A DNA stretch of 33,022 nt from Deltaproteobacteria bacterium (GCA_021819735.1 JAKAFO010000015.1:1-33022), one strand, 5' to 3'. Positions 15,186 through 23,814 are shown, counted from the first letter of the stretch. The notes: generated by a model not told the origin, from the sequence alone. A program made the numbers and translations.

Positions 15186-15476
15186 ATGATCAACAACATC
15201 AGTGAAGGAACCATGCGGACCGCGGTTAAAATCGATCCTGGTGAAGCGATTCATGACAGACAGATAAACCAGGCCAAAAGCGAAGAGATCCGCAAAGCCA
15301 GACCCGTGGAAAATATGGAATCCGGTAGTAAAACCGATTCCAAAAATGCTCAGAAAGAGCCTTCCAGCAAATATCGATTGGAGGAAAAAACGGTAGTATT
15401 CGAAAAATACAACAAAGACGGTGAATTGCTATACCGATTACCGCCAAAAACCAAGCCGGTAGATGAGCGGGCATAG
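15186..15476 (+). CDS. Small hydrophilic protein, FlaG-like C-terminal motif
   Basis: The product is a 96-aa soluble, highly charged protein. The first 60 residues are polar and probably disordered. The last 30 hold KTVVFEKYNKDGELLYRLPP, which resembles the end of FlaG-family flagellar proteins (V-V-x-D-x-x-TGE-x-I-R-x-IPP). The likeness is short and tentative. A longer reading from 15135 exists, but AAAGGAGG lies six bases before ATG 15186, so I chose that start. It sits behind the DVU0524-like gene, in the unit with the sigma-28-type promoter, which agrees with a flagellar role. Confidence 0.6.
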   Translation: MINNISEGTMRTAVKIDPGEAIHDRQINQAKSEEIRKARPVENMESGSKTDSKNAQKEPSSKYRLEEKTVVFEKYNKDGELLYRLPPKTKPVDERA

Positions 15477-15482
15477 CCCGTA

Positions 15483-15520
15483 CCCCCGCATCCCCCGCTT
15501 TCCCCGCTTCCCCGCCGCTT
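15483..15520 (+). repeat. Short tandem repeat of a C-rich 9-mer
   Basis: Four degenerate copies run head to tail: CCCCCGCAT, CCCCCGCTT, TCCCCGCTT and CCCCGCCGCTT. They lie between the convergent FlaG-like gene and mazG. They are followed by a small CCGGTC-ATGA-GACCGG hairpin (15524-15539) that overlaps the mazG stop. No U-tract is present on either strand. Confidence 0.5.
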
Positions 15521-15527
15521 GCACCGG

Positions 15528-16358
15528 TCATGAGACCGGCGCCGATTCCGCTTTCTTCGCCTCGCGCCAGAAATCTTCCATCGCTTCCCTGGAAACCGAT
15601 TCCAGCGCTCGCCCCTGATCGGCGGCCATGGCTTCCATGCGTTTGAAGCGGCGCACGAATTTTTCGGTGGCGCGGGAAAGGGCGGTTTCGGGATGGATGC
15701 CGGCCAGTCGGGCCACGTTGACCAAGGTGAAAAGGATGTCTCCGAACTCCTCGGTCATCCGCTCCTTGGATGGACCGGTCGATCCTTCCGGAGGCGCCAG
15801 TTCGGCGTTGAACTCCCGCCACTCCTCCTCGGCTTGCGCCATCACCCCCTGAACCGAATCCCAGTCAAAGCCGATGCCGGCCGCCCGTTCCGAGATCCGG
15901 TAGGCGCGCAACAGGGCCGGCAGGCCGGCAGGCACCGAATCCATCAACGAGCCGGTCGCGGCCCCCTTTTCCTGCTTTTTGATCTCCCGCCAGCGCTCCT
16001 TGACCTCCCCGGCACTCTCCACCTTCTCGGTTCCGAACACATGGGGGTGGCGATGGATCATTTTGGCCAGGTTACGTCCCAAAACCTCGGTGGGACCGAA
16101 ACGCCCCTGCTCGCGATAGAGGTGCATCAAGAAAAGGATCTGAAAGAGGACATCGCCCATCTCGTCGCGGATGGCTGCGGTATCGTCGCTGGTGATGGCC
16201 TGCACCAGCTCGAAGGCCTCTTCGATGAGGTAAACCGTCAGAGAGGCGGGGGTTTGCTTGCGGTCCCAGGGGCAGCCGTTTTCGCCCCTGAGGGTGGCGA
16301 TCAACTCCATGACCGCCGCGAAGGTCGGTACCTGGGCTATTTTGTTTTGCGTTGCCAC
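15528..16358 (-). CDS. mazG: Nucleoside triphosphate pyrophosphohydrolase MazG
   Basis: MazG hydrolyses (d)NTPs to NMP and pyrophosphate, a house-cleaning role in the cytoplasm. The 276-aa product has two MazG repeats. The N-terminal one carries NGCPWDRKQT and the metal-binding helices LIEEAFELVQAI and DEMGDVLFQIL (EExxE plus ExxD pattern). The C-terminal one carries EEFGDILFTLVN. Length and order match E. coli MazG (263 aa). GTG 16358 is chosen because AAGGAA lies upstream and the resulting N-terminus has family length; an internal ATG at 16310 is the alternative. It overlaps the end of cvpA by 22 bases, so the two are co-transcribed. Confidence 0.93.
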   Translation of the reverse strand: MATQNKIAQVPTFAAVMELIATLRGENGCPWDRKQTPASLTVYLIEEAFELVQAITSDDTAAIRDEMGDVLFQILFLMHLYREQGRFGPTEVLGRNLAKMIHRHPHVFGTEKVESAGEVKERWREIKKQEKGAATGSLMDSVPAGLPALLRAYRISERAAGIGFDWDSVQGVMAQAEEEWREFNAELAPPEGSTGPSKERMTEEFGDILFTLVNVARLAGIHPETALSRATEKFVRRFKRMEAMAADQGRALESVSREAMEDFWREAKKAESAPVS

Positions 16359-16867
16359 GTTTGATTGAGTTCCTTGAGATGGGTATCGTACAGGGTTTTC
16401 ATGTCCGCCGATGCGATTTGCACCAACAGGCTGCTGATACCCAGCGTGTGCCGAACCAGGAGGGAGTCGCGCAGGAAAGCGGTGTTCTTGGGCAGAAAGG
16501 TGGTCAAAATGGCCACAATCACCGAGACGATGAGCACGCCTTTGATCGCTCCGAACAAGGCGCCGGTCAGCCGGTCGGTCCATCCCAACCAGGCAATGTT
16601 CATCAAATACTTGATGATCACCCCGGCGATGCTGACCACCAGGTAAACCCCAAAAAATAGAATCAAAAAGCTGATAATCTGGGCATAGGCGGCCGTCGTG
16701 ATCCAGCGCTCCAGGCCCTTGGTCATCTGGGGGTAATAGTTGAAGGCGAAGTAGAATCCGCCCAGAACCCCGATCAAGGCGGAGATCTCTTTGACCAAGC
16801 CCCTGAAAATCCCCCGGACCAGGCAATAGACCAGGATGACGGCCAATATGTAATCGAGCAGGTTCAC
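16337..16867 (-). CDS. cvpA: CvpA family membrane protein
   Basis: The product is a 176-aa inner-membrane protein of the CvpA family, known for colicin V production and more generally for envelope homeostasis. Four hydrophobic segments are visible: about 5-20 (LDYILAVILVYCLVRG), 28-45, 60-85 (QIISFLILFFGVYLVVSIAG) and 100-122. The family signature RGIFRGLVKEISALIG follows the first segment. The start is GTG 16867 with AGGTG five bases upstream. It is the first gene of a unit with mazG and divergent from phoH. Its exact biochemical role is unknown. Confidence 0.86.
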   Translation of the reverse strand: MNLLDYILAVILVYCLVRGIFRGLVKEISALIGVLGGFYFAFNYYPQMTKGLERWITTAAYAQIISFLILFFGVYLVVSIAGVIIKYLMNIAWLGWTDRLTGALFGAIKGVLIVSVIVAILTTFLPKNTAFLRDSLLVRHTLGISSLLVQIASADMKTLYDTHLKELNQTWQRKTK

Positions 16868-17174
16868 GATGCACCTATTTATATAGAGCGGGTGGCGGCT
16901 GTATTGGAAAAGGATCGGACAAAAAAGTGGCTGAAGCTAACAAAGGCTGCCGATGGCGTCAAGAATTTATCCGATCGAAACCCGGCACAGCGGGACAAAC
17001 CGCGTGTCCGGCAGCGTTTGGGGCTGCCATTTGCCGTTTGCATTCGATGGAAAAGTTTTATATTCTTGCGCATTATGACGGAAGCCGGGGAAGAACCAGC
17101 GCCGACCGCGGGTAAAAGACCGTGGGGGCCCCTTGGGCGTCCATAAAGGAGAGATCGCCGCTACCGGCCACCCA
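16868..17174. promoter_or_regulatory. Divergent intergenic region cvpA / phoH with a promoter candidate
   Basis: On the plus strand TTGCAT (17038-17043) and TATTCT (17061-17066) are 17 bases apart, a modest sigma-70 match that would drive the phoH operon. AAAGGAG (17144-17150) lies 24 bases before ATG 17175. On the minus strand TATAAA (16884 down to 16879) sits near cvpA. Short frames in this region (for example from 16892) look spurious: no family resemblance and no ribosome-binding site. Confidence 0.33.
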
Positions 17175-18194
17175 ATGAACGATCAAACCCATCAATCCAA
17201 AATCACCTTCAGCGATGTGGAACTAGCGCGCCAACTGTTCGGCGAGCACAACAACCATTTGCAGCGCATCGCGCAATCTTTGGGAGTGGAGATCCAGGCC
17301 CGGGGAAACACCGTCCATCTGCAGGGAGATGAGATCATCCTGCGCCTGGCGCAAAATTTGCTGTCCCAGTTATACGGGCTGCTCAAGGAGCGCTATCCGA
17401 TCTACGCCACCGATATCGACTACGCCATCCGCCTGCTCAGCGCCGATGACAGCGCCCAGCTCAAGGACATTTTCCTGGATACGGTTTACATCACGGCCAA
17501 GAAGATGGCCATCACCCCCAAAAGCCGTTCCCAGAAAGAGTACATCGACGCCATCCGGCAACACGACATCGTCTTCGGCATCGGCCCGGCAGGCACGGGC
17601 AAAACCTACCTGGCCATGGCCATGGCCGTGGCGGCCCTGACCAAGGGAACCGTCAACCGCATCATCCTCACCCGGCCGGCCGTGGAGGCCGGAGAAGCCC
17701 TGGGCTTTCTGCCGGGCGATCTGGCCGATAAGGTTGACCCTTATCTGCGGCCTTTGTACGATGCTTTGCACGACATGATGCGCTTCGAGAAAGTCACCGG
17801 CTTGATGCAGCAGGGGGTCATCGAAGTGGCGCCCATCGCCTTCATGCGCGGCCGCACCTTGAATGACTCGTTCATCATTCTGGACGAAGCCCAGAACACC
17901 ACCTCCGAGCAGATGAAAATGTTTCTGACGCGCATCGGTTTCAGCTCCAAGGCGGTGATCACCGGGGATATCACCCAGATCGATCTACCACCCCAAAAAA
18001 CGTCGGGGCTTATCGAGGCCAAGGAGATTCTGGCGCACATCGCCGGCATCAAGATGGTGTTCTTCTCCCAGCGCGATGTGGTGCGGCACCGCCTGGTGCA
18101 GGACATCATCCAGGCCTACGAAACCGTCTCCCATAAACGATCACCGGTGGGCAATGGCGCGCAACGTTTGGCGGAACCATTGCCGCAACCATAA
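17175..18194 (+). CDS. PhoH-family ATPase (YbeZ type)
   Basis: This is a 339-aa cytoplasmic ATPase of the PhoH/YbeZ type, associated with RNA metabolism and usually encoded next to ybeY, as it is here. A KH-like N-terminal domain (about 25-75) precedes the NTPase core with Walker A GPAGTGKT (about 137-144), the RPAVEAGEALGFLPGDL motif and DEAQN (Walker B, about 236-240). ATG 17175 is used. A TTG at 17133 would add 14 residues, and the AAAGGAG at 17144-17150 lies too far upstream of 17175 to be ideal, so the start is uncertain. It is the first gene of the plus-strand operon running to lysC. Confidence 0.92.
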   Translation: MNDQTHQSKITFSDVELARQLFGEHNNHLQRIAQSLGVEIQARGNTVHLQGDEIILRLAQNLLSQLYGLLKERYPIYATDIDYAIRLLSADDSAQLKDIFLDTVYITAKKMAITPKSRSQKEYIDAIRQHDIVFGIGPAGTGKTYLAMAMAVAALTKGTVNRIILTRPAVEAGEALGFLPGDLADKVDPYLRPLYDALHDMMRFEKVTGLMQQGVIEVAPIAFMRGRTLNDSFIILDEAQNTTSEQMKMFLTRIGFSSKAVITGDITQIDLPPQKTSGLIEAKEILAHIAGIKMVFFSQRDVVRHRLVQDIIQAYETVSHKRSPVGNGAQRLAEPLPQP

Positions 18195-18202
18195 GAAGTA
18201 GC

Positions 18203-20605
18203 GTGCAACCCATGAACGCCGAGAGTAAAAAGAAAGCCGCCCTCAACGACTATTTAAGCGGATCGCTGAAATGGGCGCTGCTGCTGGCGCTGGTCGCGCT
18301 CTTCCTGGTGTTGCTCTACCCCAGCCTGGTGGTACGCCAGCCCGTTTACAATCTGGGCGATATCGCCGAACGGGACATCAAGGCGCCCCAGGATTTCTTC
18401 GTGGAGGACAAGGCCGCCACCGCCGCCAACCAGCAGCAGGCCGCCGATCAGGTGCTCGCTGTGTACGACTACGACCCACGCATCGCGACCCAGCTCGTGG
18501 ACCGGGTGCGGACGGCCTTCGGCGGCATGCGCAAGGTCATGGCCACTCTTGCCGGTCAGCAAGCCACCGGCGAGGCGGCCGAGACCGCTTCGAGGGAGAA
18601 CACCCAGCGTGAGATCGAAAATGCCCTGATGATCCAGCGCGAGGAGTTTGAAAGGCTGATGGGCATCGAAATCAGTCGCGGCGTTTTGAAACTGCTGGCC
18701 GGCGAAGCTTTCTCGCCCACCCTGGCCGAAACCATCGCCAAGATCCTGGAAACCATCATGGCCAACGGCGTGGTGGCCAACAAAGATCTGCTGCTCAAGG
18801 AAGTGGACAAGGGCATTACGCTGCGGGATGTCTCCAATCAGACCGAGAAAACGGTCTACTCCCTGCGCACCTACTACGGCCCGGACCAAGCCAAAACCAT
18901 GGTGCGCATCGTGGCCGAACCCATGGTCAAGGATCTGAATTACAACCTGGTCAACCTCATCGTGGACCTCAGCCAACGCCTGCTCCAGCCCAACATTTCC
19001 CTGAACCGCAACGAAACCGAAGAACGCAAAAAGCAGGCCCTGGCCGAAATCAAACCGATCATGTACAAGATCAAGGCTGGCGAAATGCTGCTGCGCGAGG
19101 GTGAGCGCGTATCGACCCTCCAACTGCTCAAGCTGCGCGCGTTGGAAGCTCAGAACGAAGACAAACGCATTTCCACCACGGGTGTCGGAACGGCCATTCT
19201 GCTCACCATCGTGCTGATCGTGCTCTATTTCCTGTGCTTCAACCAACCGCGCTTCGCTCGCTTGGAAAGCGCCAAAAACCTGCTTTTCCTGACCCTGGTC
19301 CTGATCCTGGTCGTCCTGATGGCCAAAGTCGGTCTCCAGCTCTCCACGGCCAAGATTCCCATGGCCATCTTCTCCATTCCGGTCGATGCCATCTTATTTG
19401 CCGCGCCGCTCTCATCGGGAGCCATGCTGGTGTGCCTGGTGCTGGGGTTCGCGATTGCATTGCCTTTTGCCCTGATTTCGGCCCTCTGCGCAGCCCTGCT
19501 GTTCGGCAGCCGCCTGGATATATTTATCTACTTTCTGGTCAGCAACGCCATGGCCGCCTATTGGGTCCAGCATTGCCGGGAGCGCAAGGTGGTGATCGCG
19601 GCCGGCACCAAGGTGGGCTTGCTCAATATCGTCGCGGCCCTGGCCATCGGGTTTTTAACCGCCGGCTCGGGCACGCAACTGGCATGGAACGGCGCCATGG
19701 CCTTTCTGGGCGGCGTGACCTGCGGCATCATCGCCCTGGGACTGGCCCCCCTGGTGGAGATGACCTTTCACTTCACCACCGACATCACGCTGCTGGAACT
19801 GGCCAACCTGGACCGGCCGATCCTGCGGCGGCTGATGATCGAGGCCCCGGGCACCTATCATCACTCGGTCATCGTGGGTTCCTTGGTGGAAGCGGCGGCC
19901 ACCGAAATCGGTGCCAATCCGCTGCTGGCCAAGGTGTGCGGTTACTACCACGACATCGGCAAAGTCAAAAAGCCGCTTTACTTCATCGAAAACCAGACCG
20001 ACGGACGCAACAAGCACGACAAACTGGCGCCCTCCATGTCCAGCCTGATCCTCATCGCCCATGTCAAGGACGGCGTGGAGATCGCATTGGGCCACAAATT
20101 GGGCCAGATCATCATCGACACCATCCAGCAGCACCACGGCAGCAGCCTGATCCACTACTTTTATGAAAAAGCCAAGCAGCTCAAAGGCGATGGGGTAGTA
20201 AAAATCGATGACTTCCGCTATCCGGGCCCCAAGCCCCAGACCAAGGAGGTGGGTCTGGTGATGCTGGCCGATGTGGTCGAAGCCGCCTCACGCACCTTGG
20301 AAAACCCCACCCCGGCGCGCTTGCAGGGGCTGGTGCAGCAATTGATCAACAAGGTCTTCTCCGATGGACAGTTGGACAGTTGTGAGTTGACGCTCAAGGA
20401 TCTGCACAGCATCGCCAAGAGCTTCAACAAGATTTTGAACGGCATCCACCACCATCGCATCGAGTATGCGGATACGGCGGTCAAAGAAATCGCAAAGGTA
20501 AAAAATGTCAGTCCTGATCGACAATCGGCAGCAAAACCAGCCCCTAAGGATCCCAACCGTCCAAAAGAAAGCCCAGGCCATCTTAAACGCCTTGGAATGT
20601 CCTGA
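18203..20605 (+). CDS. PgpH-type 7TM-HD phosphohydrolase (probable c-di-AMP phosphodiesterase)
   Basis: This is an 800-aa inner-membrane protein. After one TM segment (about 24-46) comes an extracytoplasmic 7TM-HDED domain (about 50-325). A block of seven TM helices follows (about 333-525), and then a cytoplasmic HD domain with TYHHSVIVGS (His553/His554) and YYHDIGK (His583, Asp584). In Listeria and other relatives PgpH degrades cyclic di-AMP; that substrate is inferred here. The last 40 residues are a Lys/Pro-rich tail encoded in the 101-base overlap with ybeY. The gene lies eight bases after phoH, in the common phoH-pgpH-ybeY order. Confidence 0.93.
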   Translation: MQPMNAESKKKAALNDYLSGSLKWALLLALVALFLVLLYPSLVVRQPVYNLGDIAERDIKAPQDFFVEDKAATAANQQQAADQVLAVYDYDPRIATQLVDRVRTAFGGMRKVMATLAGQQATGEAAETASRENTQREIENALMIQREEFERLMGIEISRGVLKLLAGEAFSPTLAETIAKILETIMANGVVANKDLLLKEVDKGITLRDVSNQTEKTVYSLRTYYGPDQAKTMVRIVAEPMVKDLNYNLVNLIVDLSQRLLQPNISLNRNETEERKKQALAEIKPIMYKIKAGEMLLREGERVSTLQLLKLRALEAQNEDKRISTTGVGTAILLTIVLIVLYFLCFNQPRFARLESAKNLLFLTLVLILVVLMAKVGLQLSTAKIPMAIFSIPVDAILFAAPLSSGAMLVCLVLGFAIALPFALISALCAALLFGSRLDIFIYFLVSNAMAAYWVQHCRERKVVIAAGTKVGLLNIVAALAIGFLTAGSGTQLAWNGAMAFLGGVTCGIIALGLAPLVEMTFHFTTDITLLELANLDRPILRRLMIEAPGTYHHSVIVGSLVEAAATEIGANPLLAKVCGYYHDIGKVKKPLYFIENQTDGRNKHDKLAPSMSSLILIAHVKDGVEIALGHKLGQIIIDTIQQHHGSSLIHYFYEKAKQLKGDGVVKIDDFRYPGPKPQTKEVGLVMLADVVEAASRTLENPTPARLQGLVQQLINKVFSDGQLDSCELTLKDLHSIAKSFNKILNGIHHHRIEYADTAVKEIAKVKNVSPDRQSAAKPAPKDPNRPKESPGHLKRLGMS

Positions 20606-20963
20606 CGGTGAGTTGTCAGTCTTGCTGGTGGATGACCCCCGCATCGCCGAGCTCAACGAAACCTACTTGAACCACCAGGGGCCCACCAACGTGATATCAT
20701 TTCCCATGCGCGAAGGCGCCGATGGCGATCTGCACCCGGAGCTGTTGGGCGATGTGGTCATCTCCATGGACACCTGCGCCCGGGAAGCCGAAATGGGTGA
20801 AATTCCCATGGAGCGGCGCTTTTATGAACTGCTGATCCACGGCATCCTGCACCTTTTCGGCTATGACCATGTCCATTCGGAAGCCGAAGCCGAAGTCATG
20901 GAAAGCAAGAGCCGGGAGCTGTTGGCGCTGATCGGAGAGAACGAAAGCCAAAGCAACACCTAA
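20505..20963 (+). CDS. ybeY: Endoribonuclease YbeY (rRNA maturation)
   Basis: YbeY is a metallo-endoribonuclease needed for 16S rRNA 3' processing and ribosome quality control. The 152-aa product has the zinc-binding HGILHLFGYDH motif (His112, His116, His122), within an HxxxHxxxxxH pattern, and TNVISFP upstream. The start ATG lies 101 bases inside the end of pgpH in another frame; AAAGGT sits just upstream. The pdxJ-like gene follows after nine bases. Confidence 0.95.
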   Translation: MSVLIDNRQQNQPLRIPTVQKKAQAILNALECPDGELSVLLVDDPRIAELNETYLNHQGPTNVISFPMREGADGDLHPELLGDVVISMDTCAREAEMGEIPMERRFYELLIHGILHLFGYDHVHSEAEAEVMESKSRELLALIGENESQSNT

Positions 20964-20972
20964 GGAAGAACA

Positions 20973-21692
20973 ATGGCAAGCCTGACCGTCACTTTGGATT
21001 ATGTCGCCGCCTTGCGCCAGGCCATGCATACGCCCACTCCCGATCCGGTGGCGGCGGCCTTGCTGGCCGATGCCGCCGGCGCCGACGGCATCGGCATCTA
21101 TTTGCGCGAAAGCTATCGGCCGGTACGCGAACGCGATGTGCGCCTCTTGCGCCAAACGGTCCACAGCCGTCTGGTGCTGTTCATGGCGCCGACCTCCGAG
21201 ATGATCGGTGTCGCCTTGGAGCTTAAACCCTCGCGGGTGGTGCTGATGCCGGTGCTGCGCAAGGACGGCGCCCTGGACATGGGCATGGACCTGGTCGGAG
21301 ACAGCAAATTGATCGCCGAAACCGTCGAAACCTTGCAAGCCAACGGCATCAGCGCAGGTGTTTCGGTGGTGCCGGAGCCGGACCATGCCAAGCTGGTGCA
21401 CCAGACCAAGGCCAATTGGATTTACATCCATGCCGGCCGCCTGAGCAGCGCGGATTCGGCCGCCCAGCAAACCCAGGAGTTAAGCCGGATCGTGGACACG
21501 GTCAAGGTGGCCCATCGTCTGCGGATGCACATCGCCGTGGGGCACGGCCTGGACTACCGGCTGATCAAGCTTTTTGCCGGGCTCAAGGAAGTGGATGAGT
21601 TCACCGTGGGGCAAAGCATCGTGGCCCGGGCGGTGCTGGTGGGCATGGAGACGGCCGTGAGGGATATGCTGGCGATCATCCGGGCGCTCTGA
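20973..21692 (+). CDS. PdxJ-like TIM-barrel protein with degenerate active site
   Basis: The product is 239 aa and clearly homologous over its whole length to PdxJ, which makes pyridoxine 5'-phosphate from deoxyxylulose 5-phosphate and aminoacetone phosphate. It also sits where pdxJ usually lies in deltaproteobacteria. By-eye alignment to E. coli PdxJ shows most key residues changed: catalytic His45 is Tyr43, Glu72 is Phe70, Asn9 is Thr7, His12 is Tyr10, Arg20 is Met18, His52 is Pro50, Thr102 is Ala/Leu near 100 and His216 is Gln214. Retained are Asp9, Arg45 and the GHGL motif with His191. It is unlikely to catalyse the PdxJ reaction as known. It could be a repurposed enzyme, a phosphate-ligand binder or a pseudoenzyme. 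The frame is intact, with normal codon use and good spacing to neighbours. Confidence 0.84.
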   Translation: MASLTVTLDYVAALRQAMHTPTPDPVAAALLADAAGADGIGIYLRESYRPVRERDVRLLRQTVHSRLVLFMAPTSEMIGVALELKPSRVVLMPVLRKDGALDMGMDLVGDSKLIAETVETLQANGISAGVSVVPEPDHAKLVHQTKANWIYIHAGRLSSADSAAQQTQELSRIVDTVKVAHRLRMHIAVGHGLDYRLIKLFAGLKEVDEFTVGQSIVARAVLVGMETAVRDMLAIIRAL

Positions 21693-21711
21693 AAAGAGAT
21701 AGGAGCTTTGC

Positions 21712-23295
21712 ATGCGTGTCGTCACAGCAGCCGAAATGCAGGCCATGGACCGCAACACCATCGAAACCTTCGGCCTTCCCGGCCGAGTGCTCATGGAGAA
21801 CGCCGGCCGGGGCGCCACGCGCAGCTTTCTGGAGCGAATCTACGCCGGTCGGCCGGGGCGCGTGGGGGTATTGGCCGGCCGGGGCAACAACGGCGGCGAC
21901 GGCTTCGTCATGGCGCGCTACCTGGCCCAGCAGGGCATCGCGGTGCAGGTCTTTTTGCTCTCCACCCAGGACCGGGTGCAGGGCGATGCCGCCGCCAACC
22001 TCCAATTGCTGCCCAAGCTCCAGGTGCCGGTCATCGAGACTCCCGACAAAGCCGCCTTTGACGCCCGGCAAAACGAGATGCGCCTTATTCCCCTGTGGAT
22101 CGACGCCATCTTCGGCACAGGACTGAACGCCGATGTGCAGGGCCTCTTCCATGAGGTCATCACCTTCCTCAACAGCTTGCAGCGGCCGGTGTTGGCCGTG
22201 GACATCCCGTCCGGGCTCAACAGCGACACCGGGCAACCCTGCGGGGTGGCGGTGCGGGCCACGGCCACGGCCACCTTCGGCCACGCCAAGATCGCCCATC
22301 TGATTTATCCCGGCCTCGAGTACTGCGGGGCGGTGGATGTGATCGACATCGGCATTCCGCCCTCCGTGGCCGAAACCATTCCAACTCGCCAAGCCTTGAT
22401 CACCGGCCGACAGGTGCGCGGCCTGCTGCCGACGCGCCCGGCCGACGCGCACAAAGGTCATACCGGTCATGCGCTGGTGGTGGCAGCCTCCACGGGCAAG
22501 ACCGGCGCCGCGGCCATGGCCGCCACGGCCGCCGTACGCACGGGGGCCGGATTGGTGACCCTGGCGGTTCCGCGCAGCCTGAACCCCATCCTGGAGTCTT
22601 TGACCGTCGAGGCCATGACCTTGCCGTTGCCCGAAGATGGCCAGGGCGCCTTGACCGAGGCGGCCTTCAGCGAGGTCGCCAGGGCCTGGGAAGGCAAACG
22701 TTGCGTGGCCCTGGGCCCCGGCCTGGGCCTGGCGCCCCAAACGCGCGCCCTGGTGCACCGCATCCTGCGCGACTGCCCTTTGCCCCTGGTAGTCGACGCC
22801 GATGGCTTGAACCACCTGGCCGCGCAAATCACCCTGCTCGGCGAACGCCCGGCACCCACGGTGCTCACGCCCCATCCCGGCGAAATGGCCCGGCTGCGCC
22901 AGTGCACCACGGCCGACGTTCAAAAAGACCGCCTGGCCGCCGCGCGCGGCCTGGCCCAGCAATACAACGTCGTTGTGATCCTCAAAGGCGGCCGCACGCT
23001 GGTGGCGGCGCCCGACGGCCGGGTGTGGATCAACCCCACCGGCAATGCCGGCATGGCCAGCGGCGGCATGGGCGATGTGCTCACCGGTGCCGTCACCGGC
23101 CTGCTGGCTCAAGGTCTTTCGCCCTTGGATGCGGCCCTGGCGGCCGTCTTCCTGCATGGCCTTTCGGCCGACATCCTGGCCGCCCAAGCGCCCTGGGGCT
23201 ATCTGGCCACGGAAGTCATGCACGCCCTGCCCCGGGCCATCCGTCGGGTTCTGGACGACCCGCCGACACCGCCCCTGGGCACGCCCTTATTCTGA
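21712..23295 (+). CDS. nnr: Bifunctional NAD(P)H-hydrate repair enzyme (NnrE epimerase + NnrD dehydratase)
   Basis: This enzyme repairs hydrated NADH and NADPH, the damaged forms. The 527-aa product is a fusion. The N-terminal YjeF epimerase domain (about 1-215) carries GRGNNGGDGFVMARYL and AVDIPSGLNSDTG. The C-terminal ADP/ATP-dependent dehydratase (about 230-515) carries LTPHPGEMARL and GNAGMASGGMGDVLTG. The motif usually reads GGTGDVL, and a Met replaces that Thr here. The family length is about 500 aa. AGGAG lies seven bases before ATG 21712, and the gene follows the pdxJ-like gene by 19 bases. No acpS lies between them, unlike several related operons (from memory). Confidence 0.95.
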   Translation: MRVVTAAEMQAMDRNTIETFGLPGRVLMENAGRGATRSFLERIYAGRPGRVGVLAGRGNNGGDGFVMARYLAQQGIAVQVFLLSTQDRVQGDAAANLQLLPKLQVPVIETPDKAAFDARQNEMRLIPLWIDAIFGTGLNADVQGLFHEVITFLNSLQRPVLAVDIPSGLNSDTGQPCGVAVRATATATFGHAKIAHLIYPGLEYCGAVDVIDIGIPPSVAETIPTRQALITGRQVRGLLPTRPADAHKGHTGHALVVAASTGKTGAAAMAATAAVRTGAGLVTLAVPRSLNPILESLTVEAMTLPLPEDGQGALTEAAFSEVARAWEGKRCVALGPGLGLAPQTRALVHRILRDCPLPLVVDADGLNHLAAQITLLGERPAPTVLTPHPGEMARLRQCTTADVQKDRLAAARGLAQQYNVVVILKGGRTLVAAPDGRVWINPTGNAGMASGGMGDVLTGAVTGLLAQGLSPLDAALAAVFLHGLSADILAAQAPWGYLATEVMHALPRAIRRVLDDPPTPPLGTPLF

Positions 23296-23304
23296 GGATG
23301 ATCC

Positions 23305-23790
23305 ATGTTCGCGATCACGACCAATAGCCCCGAACAGACGCGCCTTCTGGGTAACTGCCTGGGCCAGTGCATTCGAAAGGGGATCGCCCTGCGCCTCCAT
23401 GGTGACCTGGGCAGCGGCAAAACCTGTTTTGTCCAGGGACTGGCCCAAGGACTGGAGGTGCCTGGCGACTATGTCATCGCCAGCCCCACCTATGCCCTGA
23501 TCAACGACTACCCCGGCCGCCTGCCCCTTTACCACGTGGACCTGTATCGCCTGGAAGGCGGACTGGACGCCGATCGCATCGGCCTGGGCGAGATCCTGGG
23601 CTACGACGCCGTGGTGGCCGTGGAGTGGTCCGAACGCTTGCCCGAGAGCCAGTGGCCGGCGGAAAACCTGGTGATCGAATTTGCCCCGATCGATGAGCAG
23701 TGCCGCGCGATCCGCTTAATTGGCTATGGACGCGGCATAGACAATTTGATAATGGAGACGGGCAAAATTTGGGAAGAAAGATCCAAGTAG
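23305..23790 (+). CDS. tsaE: tRNA t6A biosynthesis ATPase TsaE
   Basis: TsaE is the ATPase partner of the TsaB-TsaD complex, which makes threonylcarbamoyladenosine at tRNA position 37. The 161-aa product has Walker A LHGDLGSGKT (about 31-40), the conserved SPTYALINDY stretch and the YHVDLYRLEG motif. It follows nnr at a distance of nine bases; the nnr-tsaE pair is a common arrangement, and some bacteria fuse them. The C-terminal tail past about residue 135 is variable. Confidence 0.94.
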   Translation: MFAITTNSPEQTRLLGNCLGQCIRKGIALRLHGDLGSGKTCFVQGLAQGLEVPGDYVIASPTYALINDYPGRLPLYHVDLYRLEGGLDADRIGLGEILGYDAVVAVEWSERLPESQWPAENLVIEFAPIDEQCRAIRLIGYGRGIDNLIMETGKIWEERSK

Positions 23791-23814
23791 AAACAATACC
23801 TTTGAGGAGCAACC

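Noticed and set aside
15524-15539. CCGGTC-ATGA-GACCGG hairpin as terminator between convergent genes
   Set aside because: Short stem, no U-tract on either strand, and it overlaps the end of mazG.
16892-17146. 84-aa plus-strand frame between cvpA and phoH
   Set aside because: No ribosome-binding site, no family resemblance, and it overlaps the presumed promoter region of phoH.
21676-23223. 515-aa minus-strand frame opposite nnr
   Set aside because: Shadow of nnr; Gly/Gln/His-rich and without family motifs.
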